Of a stretch of DNA of 64,000 bases, positions 25,397 through 33,632 are shown in pieces (within the stretch, counting starts at the first letter, position 1; the number at the start of each line of letters is the position of its first letter). Source of the DNA: Anaeromicrobium sediminis (GTDB taxonomy: Bacteria > Bacillota > Clostridia > Peptostreptococcales > Thermotaleaceae); contig NZ_NIBG01000004.1 of assembly GCF_002270055.1 (NCBI RefSeq), positions 116,782 to 180,781 of the forward strand, given 5' to 3'. Under the pieces are notes generated by a model that was not told the DNA's origin, ran no database searches, and was given only the letters and a program-made list of their open reading frames with translations. The position numbers and the translations under genes were made by a program.

Positions 25397-26907
25397 TCAA
25401 TAAATTTATGATTATGGGATTTTCCCTTTTCTATTTTACTATTACTATAATTATTGGAATTATCGCTTCTGTTAGACCTCAAAATATTGAAATGTATTTT
25501 TTGGGCGGTAGGAAAACAAATGCCTTTATTCTTGCTCTTGCATTTACTGCCACTTCCATGAGTGGTCTTTTATTTCTTGGATTTTCAGGGATGATATATG
25601 AGGAAGGCCTTCAGAGTCTATGGATAATAATCCCTAGCTCCATTGTTGGAATTGTTTTATGTTATAAAATCGTAAGTAGGAGAGTTAGAGTTTATTCAGA
25701 GTATACTGGAGCCCTCACTGTAATTGAAATTCTAAAAAAAAGATATGTGGACAACAATAATCTTTTAACTTATATTACTGGGTTTATGATTCTTAGTGCC
25801 ACATTAATGTATGTCAGTGGTCAGTTGATTGCTGCTGGAAAGCTAATTAATGTGACTATTGGATTACCCTATGATTATTCCATTATTATATTTGCCACAA
25901 TTATGATTACCTATATTGTTATTGGAGGATTTAATGCAGTATGCTGGACAGATGTATTTCAAGGGATTTCTATGATAATGGGAAGTTTTTTAGCTGGAGT
26001 GGTGGTTCTAAAAATTAGTAAAGGACTTTCTTTTATTTGGGCTGATATGAAGTATGTTAATAGCATACACCCTAAATTCTATTTATCTCCCATAGATAGT
26101 ACCACTAATATTATCCTTGGTATTACTACCTTTATTGGCGATGGCATAATGAACTGGCTTGGTCAACCTACTCTCATGACAAAATATATGTCTGTTAGAA
26201 ATACAGATAAACTGAAGAGTGCTGGTTTAATGAGTGTATCCTTCCAAATCATTTTATTTGGCGGAGTTCTTATTACTTCCTTATATATGAGGACTCAATT
26301 TGAAAATCCCGTATCTCTTCCATTAAGTGGAGATACTGAAACTGTTTTTATTCAATTCTTCATGTATATGATGAATCCCTTTTGGAGTGGTGTTGTTTTA
26401 GCTGGCATCATTGCGGCTATCATGTCTACTGCTGATTCCTTGATTATGCTAACAAGTTCCATTTTAGTTAATGATATTTACTATGTTAAGAGACCCCAAT
26501 CTTCTCCAAGGCATTTAATTATCGTAAGCAGATTAATAACTATTTTTCTAGGTACTACTATTATTTTTATTGCTTTTAGTATCAAATCTGTTTTGACAAC
26601 GGCCTGGATTGGGTGGTCTATCCTTGGTCTTGTGGGTGTACCCGTATTAATGGGATTATATTGGGAAAAAGCAACTTTATCTGGTGCCATATGGGCTCAA
26701 ATTACTGGATTTCTTGTGTTAATCATATGGATTGTCTTTGATTTAACATCAAAGTTACATATTTTTTATGCCTTTGCAGCAGGCATTACATCATATTTAA
26801 CCCTATTTCTAGTAAGTATATTTTCTAAAAAATCTCCCATGTATATTAGAAAAGAAATCATTGAGTTAAATAATGATTTTAAATATAAGGGTCATATAGA
26901 AATATAG
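25393..26907 (+). CDS. Sodium:solute symporter (SSS family)
   Basis: 504 residues with ~13 membrane helices. SSS signatures are YFLGGRKTNAFILALAFTATSMSG near residue 30, YIVIGGFNAVCWTDVFQG near residue 172, and GIIAAIMSTADSLIMLTSSI near residue 337 (Na+-site region). Its start overlaps the NtrC stop (ATGA), so it is translated with the two-component genes. It may import the signal or substrate sensed by the kinase, or act as a co-sensor; the substrate is not deducible. Confidence 0.93.
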   Translation: MINKFMIMGFSLFYFTITIIIGIIASVRPQNIEMYFLGGRKTNAFILALAFTATSMSGLLFLGFSGMIYEEGLQSLWIIIPSSIVGIVLCYKIVSRRVRVYSEYTGALTVIEILKKRYVDNNNLLTYITGFMILSATLMYVSGQLIAAGKLINVTIGLPYDYSIIIFATIMITYIVIGGFNAVCWTDVFQGISMIMGSFLAGVVVLKISKGLSFIWADMKYVNSIHPKFYLSPIDSTTNIILGITTFIGDGIMNWLGQPTLMTKYMSVRNTDKLKSAGLMSVSFQIILFGGVLITSLYMRTQFENPVSLPLSGDTETVFIQFFMYMMNPFWSGVVLAGIIAAIMSTADSLIMLTSSILVNDIYYVKRPQSSPRHLIIVSRLITIFLGTTIIFIAFSIKSVLTTAWIGWSILGLVGVPVLMGLYWEKATLSGAIWAQITGFLVLIIWIVFDLTSKLHIFYAFAAGITSYLTLFLVSIFSKKSPMYIRKEIIELNNDFKYKGHIEI

Positions 26908-26936
26908 ATGTTATAGTATTCTATAAACATACTTTT

Positions 26937-26973
26937 ACGCAAAGGGATGCGTATCTTAAGAAAAGTATTGCGT
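26937..26973. promoter_or_regulatory. Second pair of NtrC-type enhancer sites
   Basis: A perfect ACGCA-AAGGGA-TGCGT element (26937-26952) is followed 21 bp later by a degenerate copy with an intact right half TGCGT (26958-26973). Spacing matches the UAS at 22454/22475. It is ~84 bp upstream of the -24 element of the nitrilase operon. Confidence 0.8.
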
Positions 26974-27011
26974 AATTGAATAATTTTTTTCACTCAGCAT
27001 AAATATAAAAT

Positions 27012-27050
27012 GGCTTGTTTACTAAGTTCTATAGTAAACAGGCCTCTTTT
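27012..27050 (+). terminator. Terminator of the kinase-regulator-SSS operon
   Basis: GGCTTGTTTACT pairs with AGTAAACAGGCC (one G-U) and is followed by TCTTTTT. It lies between the enhancer pair and the next sigma-54 promoter. Confidence 0.85.
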
Positions 27051-27056
27051 TATTTT

Positions 27057-27072
27057 TGGCATAGTTTATGCT
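27057..27072 (+). promoter_or_regulatory. Sigma-54 (-24/-12) promoter of the nitrilase-AGCS operon
   Basis: TGGCATAGTTTATGCT keeps GG and GC exactly 10 bases apart and matches the consensus except for ATGCT in place of TTGCW. It follows the enhancer pair at 26937. Confidence 0.82.
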
Positions 27073-27171
27073 TTAAAAATATTAGAACAGGCTGAAAATT
27101 TCGAAAAAGGAGGCATTAAAATAAGTAAACACTCATACTTAAATAACAAAATACATAAGGAGGCTATTATT

Positions 27172-27984
27172 ATGGGCAGAGACAGAAAAATTAAAATTGC
27201 AGTGGTTCAAATGAAATCTGAACAAGGAAATACTAAGATTAATTTAGAAAGGGGAGTTGCCTTTATAGAAGATGCAGCAAAAAATGGTGCGGATATTGTA
27301 TGTCTGCCGGAATTATTTTATTCAGGATATCATCTTGAATCAAATGAACTTCAAAAACTTGCAGAGCCTATTGATGGGCCCATGGTTCAAACATTACGTG
27401 AGGTTGCTAAAAGAACGGGAGTATATATTATAGCTGGATATGCTGAATCTGTAGCTATTCTTGGTAGAATGTATAACTCAGCAGTATTTATTAGTGATAA
27501 GGGTGAAACTATTGGAAATATGAGAAAAGTAAATGCCTGGGGACAAGAAAAGCTAAAATTCAGAGAAGGTAAAGAATTTCCTGTTTATGATACTCCACTA
27601 GGAAAAATCGGAATTATGATTTGTTATGATGTTGAATTCCCAGAGCCATCTAGAATAATGGCATTAAAGGGAGCTGAAATTGTATTTGTTCCAGCTGTTT
27701 GGAGTATTCCTGCTGAAGATAGATGGCACATTGATTTGTCTGGTAACGCACTCTTTAATTTATTTTTTATGGTTGGGGCTAACCCAGTTGGAGATGGTTC
27801 CTGCGGTTGCTCTAAAGTTGTACATCCTTCAGGTAAAGTATTATCACAGGCAAGTAATGAAGATGAAGAAATATTATATTGTAATATTGACCTAGATGAT
27901 GTGGTAAAGGAAAGATCTAGATTACCTTACCTAAATGACTTTAAAGAAGACACATTCAGTATGGATGCAGTAAATAAATACTAG
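27172..27984 (+). CDS. Carbon-nitrogen hydrolase (nitrilase superfamily amidase)
   Basis: 270 residues from MGRDRKIKIAVVQM, whose ATG has AAGGAGG eight bases upstream; the frame is open earlier but that part lies over the terminator and promoter. The catalytic triad is visible: Glu in CLPELFYSGY, Lys in MRKVNAW and Cys in IMICYDVEFPEP. This type hydrolyses amides or N-carbamoyl compounds rather than nitriles. It sits with an AGCS amino acid symporter under the sigma-54 promoter, so it probably deamidates an amino-acid amide or similar substrate. The exact substrate is unknown. Confidence 0.92.
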   Translation: MGRDRKIKIAVVQMKSEQGNTKINLERGVAFIEDAAKNGADIVCLPELFYSGYHLESNELQKLAEPIDGPMVQTLREVAKRTGVYIIAGYAESVAILGRMYNSAVFISDKGETIGNMRKVNAWGQEKLKFREGKEFPVYDTPLGKIGIMICYDVEFPEPSRIMALKGAEIVFVPAVWSIPAEDRWHIDLSGNALFNLFFMVGANPVGDGSCGCSKVVHPSGKVLSQASNEDEEILYCNIDLDDVVKERSRLPYLNDFKEDTFSMDAVNKY

Positions 27985-28040
27985 AAAATACACAAAGAAC
28001 TTATTTCCTAATAAACTAAAAGATTAAGGAGAGGTGTAAT

Positions 28041-29408
28041 ATGGATACGATTACAAACATTGTTGTAAGTATTAGTAGTTGGTTGTGGGGCCCTCCTATG
28101 CTCCTTTTGCTAGTTGGTGGAGGACTATGGATGACTATAGCTTTGGATTTTGTACAATTTAAGCATTTTCCATTTATTATGAGAGAAACTTTAGGGAAGC
28201 TTATTAAACCCGAAAAAAGTGGAGATGGAACAATAACGGCATTTCAAGCAACTACCTCTGCACTAGCCAATACTGTTGGAGCATCCAATATTATTGGTGT
28301 ACCAGTGGCCATTGCACTAGGAGGCCCAGGGGCCATATTCTGGATGTGGGTAAGTGGAGTATTAGGTCTAGCTATTAAATGGGCTGAGATTGCTTTAAGT
28401 ATTGAATATAGAGAAAAAGATGAAGTAGACGGTACCTTTGTAGGTGGGCCTATGTATTATCTTTCCAAGGGTTTAAATGCCAAGTGGTTAGGTACTTTAT
28501 TTGCATTTGTTCTTATGTTAGAACTTATTCCTTCTGTAGGATCTCAAGCTGTTGCAGTATCTGCAAATGCAGCTGCTGTAGGAATTCCTAAAATCGTATC
28601 AGGTGTTGTAGTTGCCATATTTGCAGGATTAGTTGTATTTGGCGGAATACAAAGAATCGGTAAAGTTACAGAAAAATTAATACCTGGAATGGTTATTCTT
28701 TATTTAATCGTAGCATGGATTATAATAGCATTAAACATTCAACATTTACCTGGATCAATATTATTAATCTTTAAGTCAGCATTCACTCCTGTAGCTGCAA
28801 CTGGTGGATTTGCAGGTGCCGGAATTGCTGCTGCTGCTCGCTGGGGTGTTGCCAGAGGCGTATACTCAAACGAAGCTGGTATGGGTCAAGCTGGTATAGC
28901 ACATGCGGCTGCCATAACAGATCACCCTGGACGTCAAGGCATGTGGGCAATGTTTGAAGTTGTTGTTGATACTTTCTTCGTATGTAGTACTACTGCATTT
29001 CTAACTCTTACAACTGGTCTTTGGACTACAATGGGAGCTGACGCTGCTGCTACAATTCCAGCAGTTGCAATAGGAGATATAATAGGGGCAACTTTTGCTC
29101 AATACTTTGTTACATTCTGTTTAATATTCTTCGTTGTTTCAACTGTTATCGGTAACTGTTTCTATGGCGAACAAATGGCAAGATACCTTTTCGGTAATAA
29201 ATTTGCTAAATTCATGTTAGGCAGTTATATTGCCATTGTTGTAATTGCATCCACAAGCGATTTGGCTACAATATATAACTACTTGGATATATTACTTGCA
29301 CTTGTTGTTATCCCTAACGTAATTGGGGTTGTTTTAATGACTAAGAAGTGTAGAGAAATTAAGAAGGACTTCTTTGATAATAAAGATTATGTTCCTGCAA
29401 AGAAGTAA
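28041..29408 (+). CDS. AGCS-family sodium:amino acid (alanine/glycine) symporter
   Basis: 455 residues with ~11 helices. The family motif is present as GDGTITAFQATTSALANTVGASNIIGVPVAIALGGPGAIFWMW near residue 62. Further motifs are FVGGPMYYLSKGL and GVARGVYSNEAGMGQAGIAHAAA. AAGGAGAGG precedes the ATG, 56 bp after the amidase gene, and the pair ends at the terminator at 29418. It probably takes up the amino acid or amide handled by the amidase. Confidence 0.95.
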   Translation: MDTITNIVVSISSWLWGPPMLLLLVGGGLWMTIALDFVQFKHFPFIMRETLGKLIKPEKSGDGTITAFQATTSALANTVGASNIIGVPVAIALGGPGAIFWMWVSGVLGLAIKWAEIALSIEYREKDEVDGTFVGGPMYYLSKGLNAKWLGTLFAFVLMLELIPSVGSQAVAVSANAAAVGIPKIVSGVVVAIFAGLVVFGGIQRIGKVTEKLIPGMVILYLIVAWIIIALNIQHLPGSILLIFKSAFTPVAATGGFAGAGIAAAARWGVARGVYSNEAGMGQAGIAHAAAITDHPGRQGMWAMFEVVVDTFFVCSTTAFLTLTTGLWTTMGADAAATIPAVAIGDIIGATFAQYFVTFCLIFFVVSTVIGNCFYGEQMARYLFGNKFAKFMLGSYIAIVVIASTSDLATIYNYLDILLALVVIPNVIGVVLMTKKCREIKKDFFDNKDYVPAKK

Positions 29409-29417
29409 ATTAAATAA

Positions 29418-29450
29418 GGTATATGTCACAATAGAAACGTGACATATACC
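29418..29450. terminator. Terminator after the AGCS symporter
   Basis: GGTATATGTCAC pairs with GTGACATATACC and is followed by CTTTCTATTT on the plus strand. On the minus strand TTATTT follows, so it may also serve the convergent EamA gene. Confidence 0.88.
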
Positions 29451-29454
29451 CTTT

Positions 29455-30348
29455 CTATTTAATATTAAAGTATTGAGATAAGACTCCAAATATAATGACT
29501 ATAAGCCCCACTATTGAACTAATCAATATCTTTTCATCTAAAAATATTGATATATAGACTAAAGATACAAAGGGTGTTAAATATAATAAATTTGAAATCA
29601 CATGTGTTTCCCCATTTTCTAAAGCTTTGAACCAAAATATATAAGATATTCCATTTACAAATACTCCATTATATATTATCCATATTAGAACTTTGGAACT
29701 TGGCAAAACAAATTTAGAAAAAATAGCAACAGTTGGTATCAAGAATATTAAAGCAGAAAGAAAATAAATAAACACACTTATGGTTTTATCAAAGTTATAT
29801 TTTTTTCCTAAGACTGAAAATAACGCAAATACAAAGGCTCCAGTAATTGCTAATATATCTCCAGACAAGCTTGTTAGGTTAAAGTCTATTATATCTCCCT
29901 TAGTCGTTATTATGATTATGCCAATGAAGCTAATAAAAACTCCTACTATTTTCTTTGCAGTAACCTTTTCTTTAAGTATTATAAAGGACAATACTAAAAC
30001 TAGCATAGGCCATGTATATGCCAAAATAAATCCTTCAGAAGCAGTAGTTCTCTCTAGTGCTCCATATAAAAGGACATAGTATAGATAGTTTCCCAAAAAA
30101 CCAAGTGAAAACATTTTAGTATATTCATTTTTATTATATTTCTTTAAATCTTTAGTCTTCTTCTGCAATATTAGGAGTATACCTAATACTAGTGTTGATA
30201 AAATAGTTGAATAAAATAATGTCTGTAAGTTATCTAACTCTACTAGAATCTTTTTCGTTGCCACAGGTATTGATGCCCATAATAAAATACATAGAGCTAA
30301 ATTAAAATAAGCACTAAATCTTTTACTTTTAAATAGTGAATTATCCAT
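29455..30348 (-). CDS. EamA/DMT-superfamily transporter
   Basis: About 297 residues with ten hydrophobic helices in two EamA repeats (for example LCILLWASIPVATKKILVE and GDILAITGAFVFALFSVLGKKY). It probably exports an amino acid or metabolite. The second ATG (MDNSLF) has AAGGAGG seven bases upstream and is preferred to the one two codons earlier. The AraC-type gene lies ~130 bp upstream in the same orientation but is separated by a terminator. Confidence 0.9.
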   Translation of the reverse strand: MDNSLFKSKRFSAYFNLALCILLWASIPVATKKILVELDNLQTLFYSTILSTLVLGILLILQKKTKDLKKYNKNEYTKMFSLGFLGNYLYYVLLYGALERTTASEGFILAYTWPMLVLVLSFIILKEKVTAKKIVGVFISFIGIIIITTKGDIIDFNLTSLSGDILAITGAFVFALFSVLGKKYNFDKTISVFIYFLSALIFLIPTVAIFSKFVLPSSKVLIWIIYNGVFVNGISYIFWFKALENGETHVISNLLYLTPFVSLVYISIFLDEKILISSIVGLIVIIFGVLSQYFNIK

Positions 30349-30370
30349 AATCATACCTCCTTAAAAATTT

Positions 30371-30404
30371 AAAAAAATAAAGAACTATTTTAAAATAGTC
30401 CTTT
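30371..30404 (-). terminator. Terminator of the AraC-type gene at 30477
   Basis: An AAGGACTATTT/AAATAGTTCTT stem on the minus strand is followed by TTTATTTTTTT. Confidence 0.75.
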
Positions 30405-30476
30405 ATAAAATCTCTTATATATTATTGTAATTTATTTCTGAAATAAATCTTTTCCTAAATCAAGTTCTTTTTTAGC

Positions 30477-31187
30477 TTATTTTCGTATTCTTTTTCTATA
30501 ATCAGCTGGTGTTACTTTTTCTAAATCTTTAAATATCCTAGTTAAGGATGAATTATGGTTATATCCTACCATTTGAGCAATCTGTAATATTGTAAAATCT
30601 GAGTTCATAAGAAGTTTTTTTGCCTTCTTAACTCTTAATTTTTGTATATATTCCTTAGGAGAAACATTCATATTCTTTTTAAACCATTCACTATAATAGT
30701 TTATATTATAATGTTCAATCTCAGCTAAAGTCTTTAAATCTATATCTTCAGTAAAATGCTCATTAATATATTTTACAGAATCGGATATATTGTCATTAGC
30801 AATAAAGTCATAGAAGTAATTAAATAAGTTATTAATTGAACTGGAACTTTTTTTATTATCAATTTCATTTAATAATAAAAATCTTACAGCCTTCCATTTA
30901 TCATCAAATACAAACTTACTACCACCTGCCATCTTATCCATGTGATTTTTAATGACCATATGATCAGGTATATCTAAAACCAAAAACTCATTGCTCTTAT
31001 GAGCCTTGAAAGTGTGTTCAGAATCAGGAGGCACTAAAAATAGATGGTCTTCATCTAACATAAGCTCTTTATACTTAGTTTCTATATAAAGCATTCCTTC
31101 AAGAGGTAAAATTAATTGAGCAAATGAATGGGAGTGTGTATTAAGTTTATCAGTATATATCCTACGTTCACAATTTATACCCTTCAA
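30477..31187 (-). CDS. AraC-family regulator with N-terminal cupin
   Basis: 236 residues. The N-terminal cupin sensor (HSHSFAQLILPLEGMLYIE, FLVPPDSEHTFKAH) is followed by a two-HTH AraC domain: IDLKTLAEIEHYNINYYSEWFKK and FTILQIAQMVGYNHNSSLTRIFKD. The start is TTG, eight bases after GAGGTG. It is next to the EamA exporter, which it may control. The ligand is unknown. Confidence 0.92.
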   Translation of the reverse strand: MKGINCERRIYTDKLNTHSHSFAQLILPLEGMLYIETKYKELMLDEDHLFLVPPDSEHTFKAHKSNEFLVLDIPDHMVIKNHMDKMAGGSKFVFDDKWKAVRFLLLNEIDNKKSSSSINNLFNYFYDFIANDNISDSVKYINEHFTEDIDLKTLAEIEHYNINYYSEWFKKNMNVSPKEYIQKLRVKKAKKLLMNSDFTILQIAQMVGYNHNSSLTRIFKDLEKVTPADYRKRIRK

Positions 31188-31247
31188 AATAATTCACCTC
31201 TTTGTTTTTTTATATTATAACATACCCCATGTTGAACACATACTAAG

Positions 31248-31279
31248 AAACCTCATGGCATATTGGCACCATGAGGTTT
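31248..31279 (-). terminator. Hairpin after the MATE gene
   Basis: AAACCTCATGG pairs with CCATGAGGTTT (11 bp). The T-tract is short, so termination strength is uncertain. Confidence 0.65.
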
Positions 31280-31308
31280 GAAAGTATATGAATCTTAATA
31301 TTTTTTAA

Positions 31309-32661
31309 TTAATCTATTAAATTTTCTTTCAAGTCTCCAAATGGATATTTTCTCATACATACAATCCCCACAATAATTGTAGCAACTTCAGCAAATATTA
31401 CCGCCATCCAAATACCTTCATTACCAAATATCAGTGGCAATATTATTAAGCCTATGATAAGTCCTATAAGACTTCGTGATGCCGTGATTACTGCCGATAA
31501 TATTGGTGAATTTACAGCAGTGTAATAGGTACCTAAAGTTATATTTACTCCACTTAATATAAATGCAAATGCATAAAAATCTAGTATATATGCAGCTATC
31601 TGAATAGTCCCTTTCTCCTTAATAAAAATACTAGCCATACTTTCACCAAGCATTAATGAAGCTACGCATAGAACCACACCTGAAGCTAAATTTGCATATA
31701 TGGACATACTTCTTAACTTCTTTACTCTCTCAAGTTTATGAGCGCCTAGATTAAAACTCACAGCAGATTGAATAGCCTCTGCAAATCCATAAAATACTGA
31801 TGTGGAAATGGTGGTTATCTGTAGTGCTACAGCATATGCTGCCACACCTTCCATTCCGATTTTTTTTATTATTATCACATTGTATATAAACCCAGCAATA
31901 GATGCCGCTGCCATACTCAATAATTCGGATGATCCATTAAATAACATGGACCATATTTCTTTTTTTCTAAAAATAGGAACTGAAAATTTCCATGATGATT
32001 TGTATTTAATCATATACAGCATTAATAGCCATGGAATCAATTGTGACATTCCCGTTGCAAGAGCAGCCCCTTTCATCTCCCATCCTAAAACTCCAACCAA
32101 TAGATAATCTAATGATATATTTATTACTGTACCAATTAATACAGCCAAAACTACCACAACAGGTTTTCCATCTAATTTCAAGAAAAACGAGAAGGCGAAG
32201 GTCAATATAAATGGTAACAGAAACAGGGATAATGTTCTTATATAGTCTATCATATACTCTGCTATCTTCTCTTCAGCACCTAATAGATTGGGAAATTTAC
32301 TACTTAGTCCAATCAAGATAATAGTAGCTGCCACTGCTATCATACTCAAAAGCACTATCGTAACATTGAAATAATTATTACTTTTTTCTAATTCCTCTTT
32401 CCCTTTATGAATACCTGCAAGTGTAGTTCCTCCAATAGCCACCATTATGGCTATCCCTGCAAGTAACATTACAAAGGGCATTATTAGAGTAATTGCAGAT
32501 AACCCTTTAGATCCAACATATCGTCCAATAAATGCTGAATCCACTAGCCCAGCTGTACTCTGCGCTAACATGGCAAGTATAGATGGAATGGCATAGTGCC
32601 AAAAAATCTTTGAAATTTTGTCATTTCCTAAGTCAACATGACCTTTTTGGGGTAAATTCAT
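31309..32661 (-). CDS. MATE-family multidrug/cation efflux transporter
   Basis: 450 residues with 12 helices in two MatE repeats. Examples are HYAIPSILAMLAQSTAGLVDSAFIGRYVGSKG near the start and GFAEAIQSAVSFNLGAHKLERVKKL at the second-half repeat. It is a Na+- or H+-driven exporter of drugs or cationic compounds. The promoter in front has the 19-bp spacer and palindrome of a MerR-activated gene, and the MerR gene is divergent. Gene and regulator therefore form a drug-inducible pair. Confidence 0.94.
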   Translation of the reverse strand: MNLPQKGHVDLGNDKISKIFWHYAIPSILAMLAQSTAGLVDSAFIGRYVGSKGLSAITLIMPFVMLLAGIAIMVAIGGTTLAGIHKGKEELEKSNNYFNVTIVLLSMIAVAATIILIGLSSKFPNLLGAEEKIAEYMIDYIRTLSLFLLPFILTFAFSFFLKLDGKPVVVVLAVLIGTVINISLDYLLVGVLGWEMKGAALATGMSQLIPWLLMLYMIKYKSSWKFSVPIFRKKEIWSMLFNGSSELLSMAAASIAGFIYNVIIIKKIGMEGVAAYAVALQITTISTSVFYGFAEAIQSAVSFNLGAHKLERVKKLRSMSIYANLASGVVLCVASLMLGESMASIFIKEKGTIQIAAYILDFYAFAFILSGVNITLGTYYTAVNSPILSAVITASRSLIGLIIGLIILPLIFGNEGIWMAVIFAEVATIIVGIVCMRKYPFGDLKENLID

Positions 32662-32747
32662 TTACGCTTACATCCTTCCTTATTATTTATCTAATTCATC
32701 TTTAAATCATCTATTTTCATAACTTGTAATAACAGTCCTATCTCTAT

Positions 32748-32778
32748 ATAATAAACCTTAAAGTAGGTTTAATGTCAA
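32748..32778 (-). promoter_or_regulatory. MerR-type promoter/operator of the MATE gene
   Basis: On the minus strand TTGACA and TATTAT are separated by 19 bp. The spacer contains the operator TAAACCT-N6-AGGTTTA (32752-32771). Over-long spacers with a central dyad are the hallmark of MerR-activated promoters. Confidence 0.88.
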
Positions 32779-32795
32779 TAAGGAGGTTTTACATA

Positions 32796-33581
32796 TTGCG
32801 TAAATATTTGACTATTGGTGAACTTGCAGATTTAATGAAAATCTCAACATCAAATATTAGGTACTATGAAAAAGAAGGATTATTATCCCCTTGTAAAATT
32901 CATGATAATGGATATAGACTTTATGATTTCAATGAATTAGATACATTAGAAACAATTCTATTACTTAGAAAATTAGATGTTCCATTAAAGCAACTAAAAA
33001 CTATAATGAAAAACTACTCTATTGACGATTACATAAAAATCTTAAACTCCTCCCTGTCATCCATAGATTCAAGGATAGATGAGTTACACAGTAAAAGAAG
33101 ACATGTTACAAGAAAATTAAACTATGTTGAAAATTTTAAAAAAGTAAAAAGACATTATCATATTACACACATACCAGAGAGAGTGCTTTATTGCCTTCAT
33201 ACAGGAAAAATATTTGAATATACTATTAAAGAGACCTATGAGCTTATAAAGTCTCAAAATCTTGATTATTTAGATACGTACCAAGATAGCTATATAATAC
33301 CTTTAGATTATGATACTTTTAGTTTTTGTATACTTAAAATCCCTGGTATGGAAGCCTTTGAACGTTTCCCTGAGATAACTCTTCCTGGAGGTTCCTACTT
33401 AAGTTATGGTATTTTTGTTCAGGACTATGATGAAATTCATATCGAAGTAGATAAATTCTATGATTATATGAAAAAGAATTCCCTTTCTCCTATAGGTAAA
33501 CTCATTATAATTGAAAATACAAGATGTTCACATTTCCATCTCAACAGCATATATTTAGAGCTACAAATCCTCATAAACTAA
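32796..33581 (+). CDS. MerR-family regulator (BmrR/BltR-like)
   Basis: About 261 residues. The N-terminal MerR HTH (YLTIGELADLMKISTSNIRYYEKEGLLSP) is followed by a coiled-coil dimer helix (~80-115) and a C-terminal effector domain of ~145 residues. The preferred start is TTG, nine bases after AAGGAGG; the upstream ATG at 32772 overlaps the operator and would include the ribosome site as codons. It faces the MATE gene across a shared operator. Confidence 0.92.
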   Translation: MRKYLTIGELADLMKISTSNIRYYEKEGLLSPCKIHDNGYRLYDFNELDTLETILLLRKLDVPLKQLKTIMKNYSIDDYIKILNSSLSSIDSRIDELHSKRRHVTRKLNYVENFKKVKRHYHITHIPERVLYCLHTGKIFEYTIKETYELIKSQNLDYLDTYQDSYIIPLDYDTFSFCILKIPGMEAFERFPEITLPGGSYLSYGIFVQDYDEIHIEVDKFYDYMKKNSLSPIGKLIIIENTRCSHFHLNSIYLELQILIN

Positions 33582-33583
33582 AA

Positions 33584-33613
33584 AAAGCTACAATCAATAT
33601 CGATTGTAGCTTT
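33584..33613. terminator. Bidirectional terminator after the MerR gene
   Basis: AAAGCTACAATC pairs with GATTGTAGCTTT around AATATC, with A and T runs on both sides. It serves the MerR gene and the convergent kinase gene. Confidence 0.88.
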
Positions 33614-33632
33614 ATTACAATTATCATATACC

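Noticed and set aside
27010-27171. N-terminal extension of the amidase frame
   Set aside because: The open frame here spans the terminator and sigma-54 promoter; the ATG at 27172 has an ideal ribosome site and begins the conserved domain.
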